From Litsea cubeba (Eukaryota; Streptophyta; Magnoliopsida; Laurales; Lauraceae), in the NCBI GenBank assembly GCA_012931725.1, contig CM022951.1:16209948-16273947 (forward strand): a stretch of 64,000 nucleotides of DNA, written 5' to 3'. Shown piece after piece: positions 10,342-20,679 of this stretch (within the stretch, counting starts at the first letter, position 1; every line of letters begins with the position of its first letter). The translations under genes were made by a program, and so were the position numbers. The notes below the pieces were generated by a model that saw only the letters and a list, made by a program, of their open reading frames with translations, made no database searches and was not told where the DNA came from.

Positions 10342-11264
10342 CAAATTGTTAGTATTTTTGTATTGGCTAATTCATATTGGACAAAACTCTCGGGGTCTTT
10401 GTGTTGTATGTTTTATTTAGAAGGACTCCGAAGATAGGAGAGGGAAAGGACTCCAAGAAGAATAGTCTGAAAGCATTAGAAGAAGAAAGCTGGAAAATTA
10501 AACTGCTGAATTCCCGAAAATTTCATACCCAGCAAGGAGTCCGCTCGAGCGCCCATGACTTCGCTAGAGCGAAGGAGAGACAGAGGCGTGTCCGCTCGAG
10601 CGAAGGTAGAGTCCGCTCGAGCGAACAGTGCACAGAAAATGGAAAAGTCTCTATTCTGATACGAATTTGTTTCCCTTTGAGACTCTGTTTTTCCCAGTTT
10701 GAGTCCTACTTGTATTCTAAGAATCAGGCACGAAATTAGGGCTGTATATAGGGTATTGCTCTCAACCCTATGGATTACCACCACTCTCATTAATCTAAGT
10801 TAGAGAGATCATAAGAGAGAGTTTATTCTCTAGAACTATTGAGAGTTTGTTCTGAAGGCCGCTCTAGAAGGTTGCTGATGCTTCTGCTTTTCGAAGGAGA
10901 AGATTGTTCATCTTGACTTGCAAGGTGCGAGGAGATCAAGTAAGGAGAACGGTGTATGATGGATTTCGTGTCAGTGGATTCTTTGCAAGAATAACTACAG
11001 TCCTGAGGTCGAGGTATAGACTGAGGTACGGGAGCTCGTGAGTACATCTTGTAACTGTTCGTGAACTCTTGATTTCTGGTTCGTGGTTTTTCTCCCTGGA
11101 TAGGGTTTCCATGCTATATTTTGTGTCTGCCTTCTTGTGGTGTGTGATTGGTAGATAGCTAGTTCTATTGTCTGATTGATTTATTTCCGCTGTGCATTGC
11201 CTGATTAATTTGAGAACTAGTAATCTATTCTAGTTGTGGCCCATAAATTTGGACTTTCACAAAT
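10342..11264 (+). mobile_element. Solo LTR with 5-bp target duplication
   Basis: CAAAT at 10342-10346 is repeated at 11260-11264. Between them lies a 913-bp sequence starting TGTTAGTA at 10347 and ending GGACTTTCA at 11259. It has no internal coding region, as expected after recombination between two LTRs. A TATA-like stretch (CTGTATATAGGG) is near 10742. Upstream of it, at 10541-10625, lie three copies of the palindrome CGCTCGAGCG and a degenerate fourth. Orientation is inferred from the TATA stretch. The lineage is not determinable without an internal region. Confidence 0.7.
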
Positions 11265-11310
11265 TTCTTTAAGAAAACCATTGATAAGTAACACTGGTAG
11301 TATAGATGAG

Positions 11311-11480
11311 TATATATATAGGGAGATGTTCATATGAAATATATCTCTCACCTTATATGAGAGATAAGGTGAGGGCTCTCACATCCATATCCAATACCAA
11401 CAACTTAAATGTAAGGGCCTCACCTTATTTCTCATATAAGGTAAGAGATATCTCTCATATAAACATCTCTCATATATATG
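11311..11480. mobile_element. Foldback/MITE-like inverted repeat
   Basis: Two arms of about 60 bp (about 11311-11370 and 11420-11480) are near-perfect reverse complements containing CTCACCTTATATGAGA and its partner, separated by a short loop of about 45 bp. The RNA would form a long hairpin. A second small hairpin (CCCTCACC...GGTGAGGG) follows at 11507-11530. No coding sequence and no clear target duplication were found. Confidence 0.55.
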
Positions 11481-11596
11481 TGGAAAATATTCAAGTGCAT
11501 CCATCCCTCACCATTTTTGGTGAGGGACACCCCCCTTTGGAAAGTGTAAGTACAAAAGGGGGAGTGTCAAGTATATAAGACTCCATTTTTTGTACT

Positions 11597-13506
11597 TGAG
11601 ATTCATGGTATAAATATGAATTGTTTTACATAAAATTCGATACGAATTGTAGGATTTTGACAACCATGTTTACAAGTAATCGTATGATGTGAGCACATAC
11701 TTGATTGAAGTAAAATTTCTCCCAGATGAAATTTAAAGATCAGTTAATCTGGATTTTAGACATGGGCTCTAATGATGGACTCATAGTATGGGCATAGATG
11801 AATTAGTTTATCGAACTTGTTGAACTCGAACTCCAAATTAAACAAATTGAGAAGCGAATCAAATGAACCTACTCCATCCCATTTTCTTTTCAAGCCAAGT
11901 CTCAGATTTTTTAATTCGAAAATTGAATGTGAAGTAATGTAACTGTGAACAATGTAACTATGGGACCGGGGGTTAAGATGGTTTTGCATTTATTTTATTA
12001 TCTATTTTTTTTTAGAGTTGAAGTTTAACTCCTTTTGCTGACACCCAATTAATGGGATTTAAGGTTTTTGATGATGATGATAATGATGATCTCACACATA
12101 ATGCAAATAATCTCTTAAATGTGAAAGTTTGGAAGATGAAGGGAAAAACTGTCAAAAACTGTGGTAAATTTGACAGTCATCATTTTCATGTAGGTTTTAG
12201 AGATTCTGAGATGATGGAATTTAAGTCAGGTATTTTTATCCATTTAAGTAATCACAATATCACTTGGTATGGTAAGTGATTTTAGAACGTTCCTATATCT
12301 TTAGAGTCCGAAAGGTCTGTGGCATTGAAACAAGTGTGTGTTCTTTCTTTTAATTCTTGTTCTCAGCATTTTTCTTCGTACTTTTTGCTTACGCAGTCAT
12401 CAATACATGTATCCTAGAATGCAGGTTCAAGGAGAAGAGATGGGATTCTAGGAGGCTGTATGGATCTGGTGGAATGCCATCATCACATTCAGCAACGGTG
12501 ATAGCCCTTGTTGTGGCTATTGGTTTACAAGAAGGGATTGGAGGATCATCATTTGCCGTTGCTGTGGTTTTGGCAGCCGTTGTATGTATTTTTTGACCAA
12601 GTTATTTCGAATGAAAGATTGGTCATTGTTGTGTGTGCGTTCTTTTATTCTCATGTCTCATTAGTACAAATTAAGTTATACATCCTTCTATTTTATTCAT
12701 CACTTTGTGTGTGTATCTATATATCATGAGGACCTGATGTACTTTTAATGCATTGTCTCTGTCTATTTTTCATTTCTGAGGACTATTTGCTTTATCATTG
12801 TTAAGTGTGGAATGATGTTATGCAAGCCACAATGTCATGCATGAGCCTTGGATTGCTTTGGGCCCACTAATGGACTATAATGAACGGACAGAAAGAAACA
12901 GAGTGACTATTGCGAACCTAAGGAACACTTGCACTACCCATGACTGGCTAGGAAACAGAAAGAAGACTCTGTCCTAATCCTGGCAATTAGTATGCAGTGT
13001 ATCCTACTGCTCTGTGTAGAGTCAGGATTCGTGGCACGAGATTCGGGATGAACATGGTTTCAAAAGCCTGTAGCAGTGGCCTCTTTAAACCCTGCTTTGG
13101 ATGAACACATTTGTTTGATGCATTTCACTGACTTCATTCTAGTAATCTACTTGTAGCTAAATGCATTTTCTGCATAATGAACAAATAGCCCTTTTTCCAT
13201 TTTAATTTTGTTTCTTGCCAAGTTGGGGGCCCTTTAATTTTGGAGTTACAGAAACAAGAATAGTAGAATCTAAGTATAAAAGTAGAACTCATGAAGTTGA
13301 CAATGGATAGTTGGAATGGGCTTCAATGGTGATGGTTTATCTCATTTGACTCAATGGACCAGAAACGATGAAGCCATGTAGGCCATAGAAATAATTTTTT
13401 CTAAATATGTATACTCTGTATTATAAAGGTTACTTTTGTAAATGGTTATCTTCACTAGTTTGCATGCACTCTTTTACAGATGGATTGTGTATGCCATTGC
13501 CGCCTC
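11597..13506 (+). repeat. Left copy of an inverted duplication containing part of a DUF212 gene
   Basis: This stretch is nearly identical to the reverse complement of about 50470-54219, starting abruptly at TGAGATTCATGG in both copies. The left copy lacks the hAT and the LINE found in the right copy, so it shows the empty sites. At its right end, homology stops within GCCGCCTC at about 13506, where sequence belonging to the truncated Tat element begins. Confidence 0.8.
12425..12581 (+). pseudogene. Exon of a DUF212 acid phosphatase/vanadium haloperoxidase-related gene
   Basis: The 157-bp exon is bounded by an acceptor ending GCAG and a donor starting GTATGT. It encodes FKEKRWDSRRLYGSGG followed by MPSSHSATVIALVVAIGLQ and an Ala/Val-rich membrane segment. 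The motif GSGGMPSSHSA and the preceding KEKRWDSRR are characteristic of the plant DUF212 membrane family, which is related to PAP2/vanadium haloperoxidases; its biochemical role is not settled. The next exon is absent here because the duplicate ends at about 13506, but it exists in the right copy at 50294-50344. This copy is therefore a truncated gene fragment. Confidence 0.8.
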
Positions 13507-13661
13507 TCTCAGAAAAATCTGAGACTGAACCCTGTCTCTGTCCCTCGCCTTTGTAAGTTTATTTCCATTGTTTCGCATTTCTCTGCAACTTTTAGGGCTT
13601 CTGCTTAGGGTTTCTTCTCTTCCTTCTCCTTCTATTTTTTCTTCTCCCAGTCTCTATAGAA

Positions 13662-15806
13662 ATGGGAATCTACAGTTATTGGTTAGAGACCCTTGGAGCG
13701 ATCGCCGAGTTCAGGCACATGTATAGGATACCCGACGACGTCCAAGTTAGGCCGGCCAGTGAGGTCGGCTATAACAGTCGTTCTTACTGGGATGGCTTGA
13801 TGCCCTTCCCTCTAGTAGTCGTGATCGAGGGTGGGGTTCAGTTCCCCATACACCCTCTTCTTAGAACCTGCCTAAGCAAGTGGCACCACTGCCCTTGCCG
13901 GTTGTTACCCAACGGTTACAAGATCGTAATGGGCACAGTCGTGCTCAATGAAACCCTAGGTACCAATTTGGGGTCCACGACATCGAAGATGTCTATGACC
14001 TGTGCAAGTCCGGGGGTGATTCCTATTACCTCCAAGTTAAGCCGCACCGGGAGGCCTTCGTCCATGCCTTGGAGGATTCGAACAAGTACGCGGGGGACAA
14101 CCTCTTGTACGTTTCGGGGAATTGGGAGTTTGCCAAGACCGAAACGGACAGAGCGTGGCGAGTGCCTCGTCGTTTTGGGACTGCCCTAAGTAAATACCGT
14201 TCTTCTAAATCCTACTTTCTTTTTCTTTGTGCCTTCTTGCCGGGCTGACGCTTTCCTAATTTTACTGTGCAGGCGCCCGACAGAGGAGGAGAGAGGCCAA
14301 CCGAGCTAACTGGGTCAGGAACGAGGCTTGGCTTCGGTCTGTTTGGAAACTTGGAAGCTTCTGGACTATACCCCAAAATATCGTGGTTACTGTAAGAAGA
14401 GATCGGAGCCGGTTCAAGAAAAGCGCCCGAAAGAGTCTGAAGTCAAGGCCGAGGAAGAGAGCCGGGCAGCTTCTGGTGTCGAGGCCTCTACATCAGAGGC
14501 TTCTCCGAGGTTGAGGAAATTGCAACAAATAGTTGACTCCTACACCTCCAAAGAAGAAGAAATGCCACTTCGTTGATGCTCTCGACTCGAGGATCTTTCG
14601 GCGGTGGCTTTTGGAGGGTCTGTCCCCAAGGACCCATGGAGTTCGGCTGCCGCGAACGCTCTGGGCCCTTCCAAGGCCCCTGTAGGCCCATCCAAGGCCC
14701 CATGCGGGCTCTTCCAGGGCCTCTGCGGGCCCTTCTGCTGCTGCTGAGGCTTCGGCCTTCAGGTCTCTCGTTGTCCGGCCTCCAGCCGGAATCGAGCAAA
14801 AGGGGGGTCGGCAAGCGAAAAAGTCCAAGACCGACAAAGGTTACAGGTCGGCTGAAGGATCTAGGTCGGCCGTGACGCCGCCACCCGTCGGACTGAAACC
14901 TTGGAGGCCGAGCTTTTTGGTGGAGCTGGGGAGACCGATATTGGTCAATGACCACGTCCATGGCAGAGCTGACCCCTATTCTTGGCAGCTCTTGGGCAAA
15001 TCTGCGCCATGCCGAAGGACATGGCGCAAATACAGGAGTTCGATGACATAAGACTCCTCGTGTCGCTGGTGCAATCTGGCCTTGGAGTAAGCCCTTTTTT
15101 TATTCCTTCAAATTTTCACCAAGTATTTTTTTCGGCTACTGCTTTTCTAACATCTGTTTCTTTGACAGACGGTGCAAAGGACCATGCTTGCCTTGGATAG
15201 ACTGCAGAAGCATGGCCCGACCATCGTCAGGCTAGAAGCATCCGTCGCCGCCAGCAAACAAAAAATGGAGGCGTTGGAGGGAGTACAAGATGGCTTAAAG
15301 ATTAAGCTAGAGAAGGTCGGGGAGGAGCACAAATGGTTGGAGCTCAAGGCCGAGGCTGAGAAAAAGATGATGGTCGTCTTTGAAGCCACCCTGGAGGAGC
15401 TGAGAAGTGCATCCGAAGCTTGGGTCAAGGCCGAGGCTGAAAAGGCAGCAGCGCTCCAGAAGCAGAAGGAGGTAGCCGAAGCTAAACTCCAAGCTGCAGA
15501 GGCCAAGCTCCAGTCCGAGGTCGAGGTTGCTTACGAGGGGATAAGGGAGGCGACTGAGGACTACGTCGACCAGGTCATTAAGGTGAGAGACCAAACGTAA
15601 GTGATGGGATGGCGCGCTGCTCTAAAAGAAGCGGGGGCCTCCGAGGACCATCTGTCCTTCCAGAATCCTCCAAGTTCTCAGTCCTGGGGACGAGCTCTGC
15701 CCCCCAGTCATCTGAAGCCCCTCCTACGACCGAGCCTCCTTCAGCCGAGGCCGAAGCTCATCAGGAAGAGGAGGTTGCTGTGATCGAGTCCCCAGTGCCT
15801 TCTTGA
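13662..15806 (+). pseudogene. Spliced antisense ORF of the Tat element (transposase_28-like domain plus coiled coil)
   Basis: The frame runs on the strand opposite to gag-pol. Its start (MGIYSYWLETLGAIAEFRHM) is followed by IEGGVQFPIHPLLRTCL and LLPNGYKIVMG, typical of the plant 'putative gypsy-type transposon' domain (PF04195-like). The frame shifts by one base near 13968 and then continues through SGNWEF and RVPRRFG. Likely introns are about 14191-14272 (GTAAAT...GTGCAG) and about 15087-15166 (GTAAGC...TTGACAG), since coding sense resumes after each acceptor. The last part (about 15167-15600) is a long Ala/Glu/Lys coiled coil. The middle (14500-14980) is low-complexity and broken. The role of such ORFs is unknown. 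Confidence 0.7.
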
Positions 15807-16790
15807 AGACTTTTTCTTTAACCATCGATGTACTTTGTTTTTGGCTTCTCAATTCTACAATGTAACGAAAACACTATATGGTTAATACAATTGAAGCTTC
15901 TTTAATCAAACGGCTCTTCTCTATTTTGTGCATGTTTTCTCTTTATTTTTTGACAAGTATCTAAGCTCGGTCTCATGACCTAATTCTCACATATTAAGAA
16001 GTAAAAATCTGGTAAGTAATTGAGTTCGGCCAAGTTGCGAGGAACTCTAAACATTGAATTTATCCATAACGTAATTTAGTCCATTAATCGAGTTTGAACC
16101 GGAACGAGTTGGGTACGAGTCCTTCACCTCGGCGCTGTCCATAGTTTCATTTGCCTTTGTAACCGAAGTGTTCATCGAGGCAGTGACCAAATGCTGCAAT
16201 TTAGTGCCTCGTCATTTCCCTAATGCTCTGTAGCAGTTAGGTAGGTGGATGACGAGAACCGAGACATGCTTGGCTAGTACTGGACCAGAGCCAGGGTAGT
16301 CTTGTTAGCACTCTTTCTGAGCTGCTAAGGGCCAAGGTCGGGACATGCCGAGCTAGTATTTTTACCAGGGCTCATGTAGTCCCGTTAGCACTCTTGCTAA
16401 GTTGCTAAACGCCGAGACCTTCGTGAGGCCAGAACCGAGACATTCCCAGCTGGTACTGGACCGGAGCTGGTTGTAATCTCATTGGCAGCAATCTGGTAAC
16501 GTTATCGAGATTGCCATATGCCGAAACCGAGTCATGACTGGCTGGTACAGAACTGAGGCCAATGTAGTGTCGCTGGCCAGTGATCTGGTACTGTTACCTA
16601 GATGCGCGTGTGGCTGAAAACCGACTCGGTGCTGCTTTTGCTGGTCTCAGCACTAGCTTGGTTGAAATGAGACATGACCAACTGGCTCGTCACCAAAGAT
16701 GTAGTCTTGTTGATGTTGTTTGTCGAGTTCTATGACTTGATAAGAGTAACAAAGAACAAAGGCTGCTTTTATTGATCTCAAAAATTGATT
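15807..16790. repeat. Degenerate repeat block between integrase and antisense ORF
   Basis: Between about 16258 and 16620 four diverged units begin near 16258, 16333, 16435 and 16525. They share the pattern CCGAGACATG, then GGCTAGTACTGGACC, GAGCC and TGTAGTCTCG. The same words occur in the element's own LTR near 23405-23465. No gene is present; 15807-16257 is plain AT-rich sequence. Confidence 0.55.
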
Positions 16791-16799
16791 ACAATTCCA

Positions 16800-18200
16800 A
16801 AATAGAAGTTCTTGAGGTGCGTGGCATTCCATGGTCGTGGTAATTGTTTACCATCCATGTCCTCAAGTCTGTGGGCTGATTGGCCGGCAACCGAGATCAC
16901 CTTGAATAAGCCGTGCTAGTTCGGTGCCAGCTTGCCTTGGCTTGGATCTTTGTCCGCTGGAAGTGTCTTCTTTAAGACTAGCTCTCCAACTGAGAATCTT
17001 CTTTCCGGGACCCTTTGGTTGTAGCCCTTAGCCAATTATTACTGATAGGCAGCTAGTCGGATGGCCACTGCTTCTCTGCGTTCTTCGGCTAAATCCAGTT
17101 CTCGAGCCAGGTTTACTTCGTTTTGGCCTTGGTCGAAGAGTTCCGATCTCAAGGTCAGGAGGCCGACCTCAATTGGAATTATAGCTTCCATGCCATAGGC
17201 TAAGGAGAAGGGCGTTACCGAGGTGGAGCGTCTTGGAGTCGTCCTGTAAGCTCATAGCACGCTCGGCAATTCTTGTACCCATCTTCCTTTGGCTCAGTCG
17301 AGCCTCTTCTTGAATCCATCTAGCATCACTTTGTTCGAGATTTCGGCTTAATCGTTGCTCTGGGGCTATGCTGGGGAATAATGATTCCTGATACCGAGCT
17401 CCTGGCAGAAGTTTCTGAAGATGTTGGAATCGAATTGGGTCCCGCTGTCCGATACCAGAGTTCGAGGGATGCCGAACCTCGTGACAATGTTCTTCCACAC
17501 GGTTTTTTAATCTAGCTCAGTGATGGAGGACAATGGTTCTGCCTCTACCTACTTGGTGAAGTAATCGGTGGCTACTATTAGCCACCTCTTATTCCCTAGA
17601 GTTCGAGGGATGCCGAACCTCGTGACAATGTTCTTCCACACGGTTTTTTTAAGCTAGCTCAGTGATGGAGGACAATGGTTCTGCCTCTACCTACTTGGTG
17701 AAGTAATCGGTGGCTACTATTAGCCACCTCTTATTCCCTAGAGCTCGGTGGAGAGGTCCCACAATGTCCAAACCCCTCTGCGCGTAGGGCGATGGACTGG
17801 AGAGTGGGCTCAGATCTTGCGCTGGCTGATGGAGGGAATGTGAGAACTTCTGACACTTCTCACACTTCCTAGCATACAATTGAGCATCCTTCTGCATGTA
17901 TAGCCCATCAGGAACCCCTAGCTGATAGCTCGATATGCTAGTGATCGACCTCCAATGTGGCTTCCGCAAATCTCTTCATGTATCTCGTAGAGGAAATCTT
18001 CAACTTTGCTCAGGTGGACGCACTGAAGGTAGGGGCCGGTGTAGGACTTCTTGTAGAGTTTGCCCTCTGGAGACAACCAGAACCGAGTTGCTTTCAGCCT
18101 GATCCAGTGGGCTTCATTTTTGTCTTCAGGAAGTTGGTCGTCCTTGAGGAAAGAGATGATTAGGTCCATCCAGCTCGGACTGAGATCGACACACAAAACT
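16800..18200 (-). pseudogene. Tat integrase with internal 141-bp tandem duplication
   Basis: The zinc-binding region is visible as CGSHIGGRSLAYRA and CEKCQKFS. The core follows (GLDIVGPL, WLIVATDYFTK) and, after interruptions, VTRFGIPRTLVSDSG. The C-terminal part ends with LPRPWNATHLKNFYF near 16800. A segment is present twice in tandem (17460-17600 and 17601-17741), nearly identical and 47 codons long, so it repeats part of the catalytic core without shifting the frame. Several stops lie on either side. Integrase would insert the cDNA; this copy cannot. Confidence 0.82.
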
Positions 18201-18248
18201 TATCGAAGTGGGTGAGATTCTATGCTTGGTTTGTCCAGTGATTCCACC

Positions 18249-18670
18249 TCAATAGTTCTTTTTCTTCCAGCCTCGACGCAGAGGCAGGTTGTCTAGGGCG
18301 TCGGCGTGAGAGTTGGAGTCTCTTCCGACCTGCTTGACTTCAACTTTTTGGAATTGAGAGAGGAGCTTCTTCACATGAGCTAAATAGGCTGTCATCCTAT
18401 CCTCGCGAGCCTGGTAGTCTCCAGTTAGCTGGCTCGTCACCAACTGTGAGTCACTAAAAACCACCAGTTGCTAAGCCCCAAGGATTTTGGCATTATTCAG
18501 CCCTACTATCAGAGCCTGGTATTCAGCTTCGTTATTAGACGCCTTGAAATTAAGTGTGAGAGCTTGTTCGATGACCAGCCCTTCCAGAGATTAGAGGACT
18601 ACGCCGACGCCAGCCTTTTTAGAAGTTGAAGATCCGTCGACAAAGATTTGCCAGGCTGAAGCAAGGAATT
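18249..18670 (-). pseudogene. Additional RNase H domain of the Tat element
   Basis: The minus strand reads IFVDGSSTSKKAG near 18645, then ASNNEAEYQAL and FSDSQLVTSQLTGDYQARED, ending with VGRDSNSHADAL. These are the acidic motifs of the second (archaeal-like) RNase H that is characteristic of Tat elements. It is interrupted by stops near 18660, 18600 and 18475. It lies between the first RNase H and the integrase, as expected. Confidence 0.78.
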
Positions 18671-18849
18671 ATTTCCAAGATCGTTCTTCTTCGATCTCGG
18701 TGACTTCGTCCTCACTCCCTTTGCCCCCCAGTTCGGTATCGAGCGGGGTCGGTACCGAACTCGGAAAGACTAACTCTACGATGAAATCCGTCGAAATTTA
18801 AGCCTTGTTCGTCGTCCTGGGTTGGTATTGGATGTCATATTGTCCCAAT

Positions 18850-20080
18850 TCGATGGCCCACTTCGAGATCCTGCCAGAGAAGTCCGCCTTTTTGAAAAGA
18901 GACTTTAGCTAGTGCTCTGTAACAACGATGATGGCGTGTGTTTGGAAATAATGGGAGAGCTTGTGAGAAGCACTAACGAGTGCTAGTGCGAGCTTCTCCA
19001 ATGGAAGGTATCTGGTCTCAGCATCAAGAAGAATCTTGCTCTTGTAGTAGATCGGCTTCTGCTGCTTGTCTTCCTCTGCTCACTACATGATCCGAGACCG
19101 CCAAATACAGGTAGAACACCTCTCCCTATTTCGGAGTCGAGAGCAAGGGAGATAAGCAAGATAATCTTTGAGCTCCTGGAAAGCTCAGTCGCACTCCGGA
19201 GTCCATTGGAACTTTAGGTTTTTCCTCAAAAGCTGAACGAATGGTCTGCACTTGTCCGAAGATCGGCTGATGAAGCGGTTAAGGGCGGCAGCCATGTCGG
19301 TGAGCTTCTGGACTTATTTTGCTGTAGTTGGACTCTGTATACCTAGGATTGCCAAGAACTTATCTGGATTGGCTTCAATTCCTCTTCTCGTGACCAGGCT
19401 TCCTAGGAATTTGCCGGAGCCGACACCAAAGCCGCACTTAGAAGCATTCAACTTGAGCTGGAACCTCTTCAGAATGTCAAACACTTGACCTGGGTCTGTC
19501 AAGTGGTCTTGTGACCTTTTAGACTTGACAACCATGTCGTCAATGTAGACTTTCACTGTTCTGCCGAGCTGGGCTTGAAACATCTTGGTCACCAACCTTT
19601 GGTAGGTCACCCCTGTGTTTTTCAATCCAAAGGCATCACTTTGTAACAGTAGATGCCTCTGGGTGTTATGAATGCAATTTTCTCCTCATCAGGCCCATAC
19701 ATCGGAATTTGATGGTAACCTCGGTAAGCGTCAAGGAAACTCATCCTATCGTGTCCGGCAGTGGCGTCGATCATCTGGTCGATCTTCGGGAGTGGGAAGC
19801 AATCCTTGGGACACACCTTGTTGAGGTCGGTGAAGTCGACGTAGACTCTCCACTTCCCTATCTTCTTCTTGACTACCACTGTATTCGCCAGCCAGACCGG
19901 ATACTGGACCTCCCTGATTGCCTCTGGTTTTAGCAGTTTGTCAACCTCCTCGATCACGGCTTCAGTTTGTTGTACCCCTGTCCTGCAAGCCTTCTCGACT
20001 ACAGGTTTGTGTTTGGGATCCACGTTCAGCTTGTGGCACATGACTTCGGGGTCGATGCCGAGCATTTCATAGGGAGTTCA
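18850..20080 (-). pseudogene. Tat reverse transcriptase and first RNase H, frameshifted
   Basis: The reverse transcriptase begins around VEKACRTGVQQTEAV, with IREVQYPVWLANTVVV, WRVYVDFTDLNKVCPKD and FLDAYRGYHQI. A one-base loss near 19624 shifts the frame inside the MPFGLKN motif. The next frame continues through the catalytic box VYIDDMVVKSK (YIDD at about 19547-19536) and LNASKCGFGV. A TAG/TAA-rich stretch begins at 19314. RNase H remnants read TRYLPLEKLALALV near 19020-18970. The order and motifs are those of Ty3/gypsy. Confidence 0.88.
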
Positions 20081-20130
20081 GGCAAAAACTTCCTTGTTTT
20101 CTAATAAGAGATTGAGGAGCTCGGGCCTCT

Positions 20131-20600
20131 CTAGCTCGGCGAGCTGACTTCCTTGTCTAGCTTGGCTTCTAGCTCGGCCATATGTATCTGCTTCGGCTCT
20201 TCTTCGCCGGGCACTACGGCCATTAAGCATTGCTTTGCCATCTGCTGGTCGCCTTTCATCGTGATCACCTCCACCCTACCGTTCTCGTTTTCAAATGGGA
20301 ACTTGAGCTTCTGGTGATGAGTGGAGGGGATCGCTTCCATGTTGTGTAGACAAGTCCTCCCCATTATGGCATTGTATGGGGACGGCGCATCCACCATCAG
20401 GAAATCGGTCATCATGGAGGCTTCTTCTATTTGGACTTTTAGGGAGATCTTCCCCTTGGGGTATACAGGCTTGGTGCTGAAACACATCAAGGGAGTTCTG
20501 ACCTCTTACAGGTCCTCTCTGAGATCCATCCTCTTGAAGCAGTCAGAGTGGAGGATCTCAGATGAGCTGCCGGGGTCGACGAGAATCCTCTGGACTTTGC
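20131..20600 (-). pseudogene. Tat aspartic protease
   Basis: The active-site region reads RILVDPGSSSEIL at about 20590-20560. It is followed, after an interruption, by the flap and C-terminal region FLMVDAPSPYNAIMGRTCL and PSTHHQKLKFP. The DPGSS triad and the IMGR motif are typical of Tat proteases. It would cut the Gag-Pol polyprotein in the particle. It lies in the expected place between Gag and reverse transcriptase. Confidence 0.8.
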
Positions 20601-20679
20601 AGCTCTTCAGCTTCAGGGTGACATTGAGCGGGTCATTGTGAGGGAGCTAGACTCCTTTCAGGTCCTTATCTGAGAACCA

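Noticed and set aside
12052..12279. Coding exon beginning MGFKVFDDDDNDD
   Set aside because: The frame is kept in both duplicated copies, but that reflects recent duplication. Its translation is low-complexity, has no family motif and does not connect to the DUF212 exon through splice sites I can see.
12357..12424. Start codon upstream of the DUF212 motif as the gene start
   Set aside because: The stretch before 12425 is pyrimidine-rich and ends in an acceptor GCAG, and the two duplicated copies differ there by a codon-breaking change. It is intron, not an N-terminus.
14488..14961. Minus-strand frames opposite the middle of the antisense ORF
   Set aside because: Low-complexity Pro/Arg/Gly composition in a GC-rich repeat stretch with no domain.
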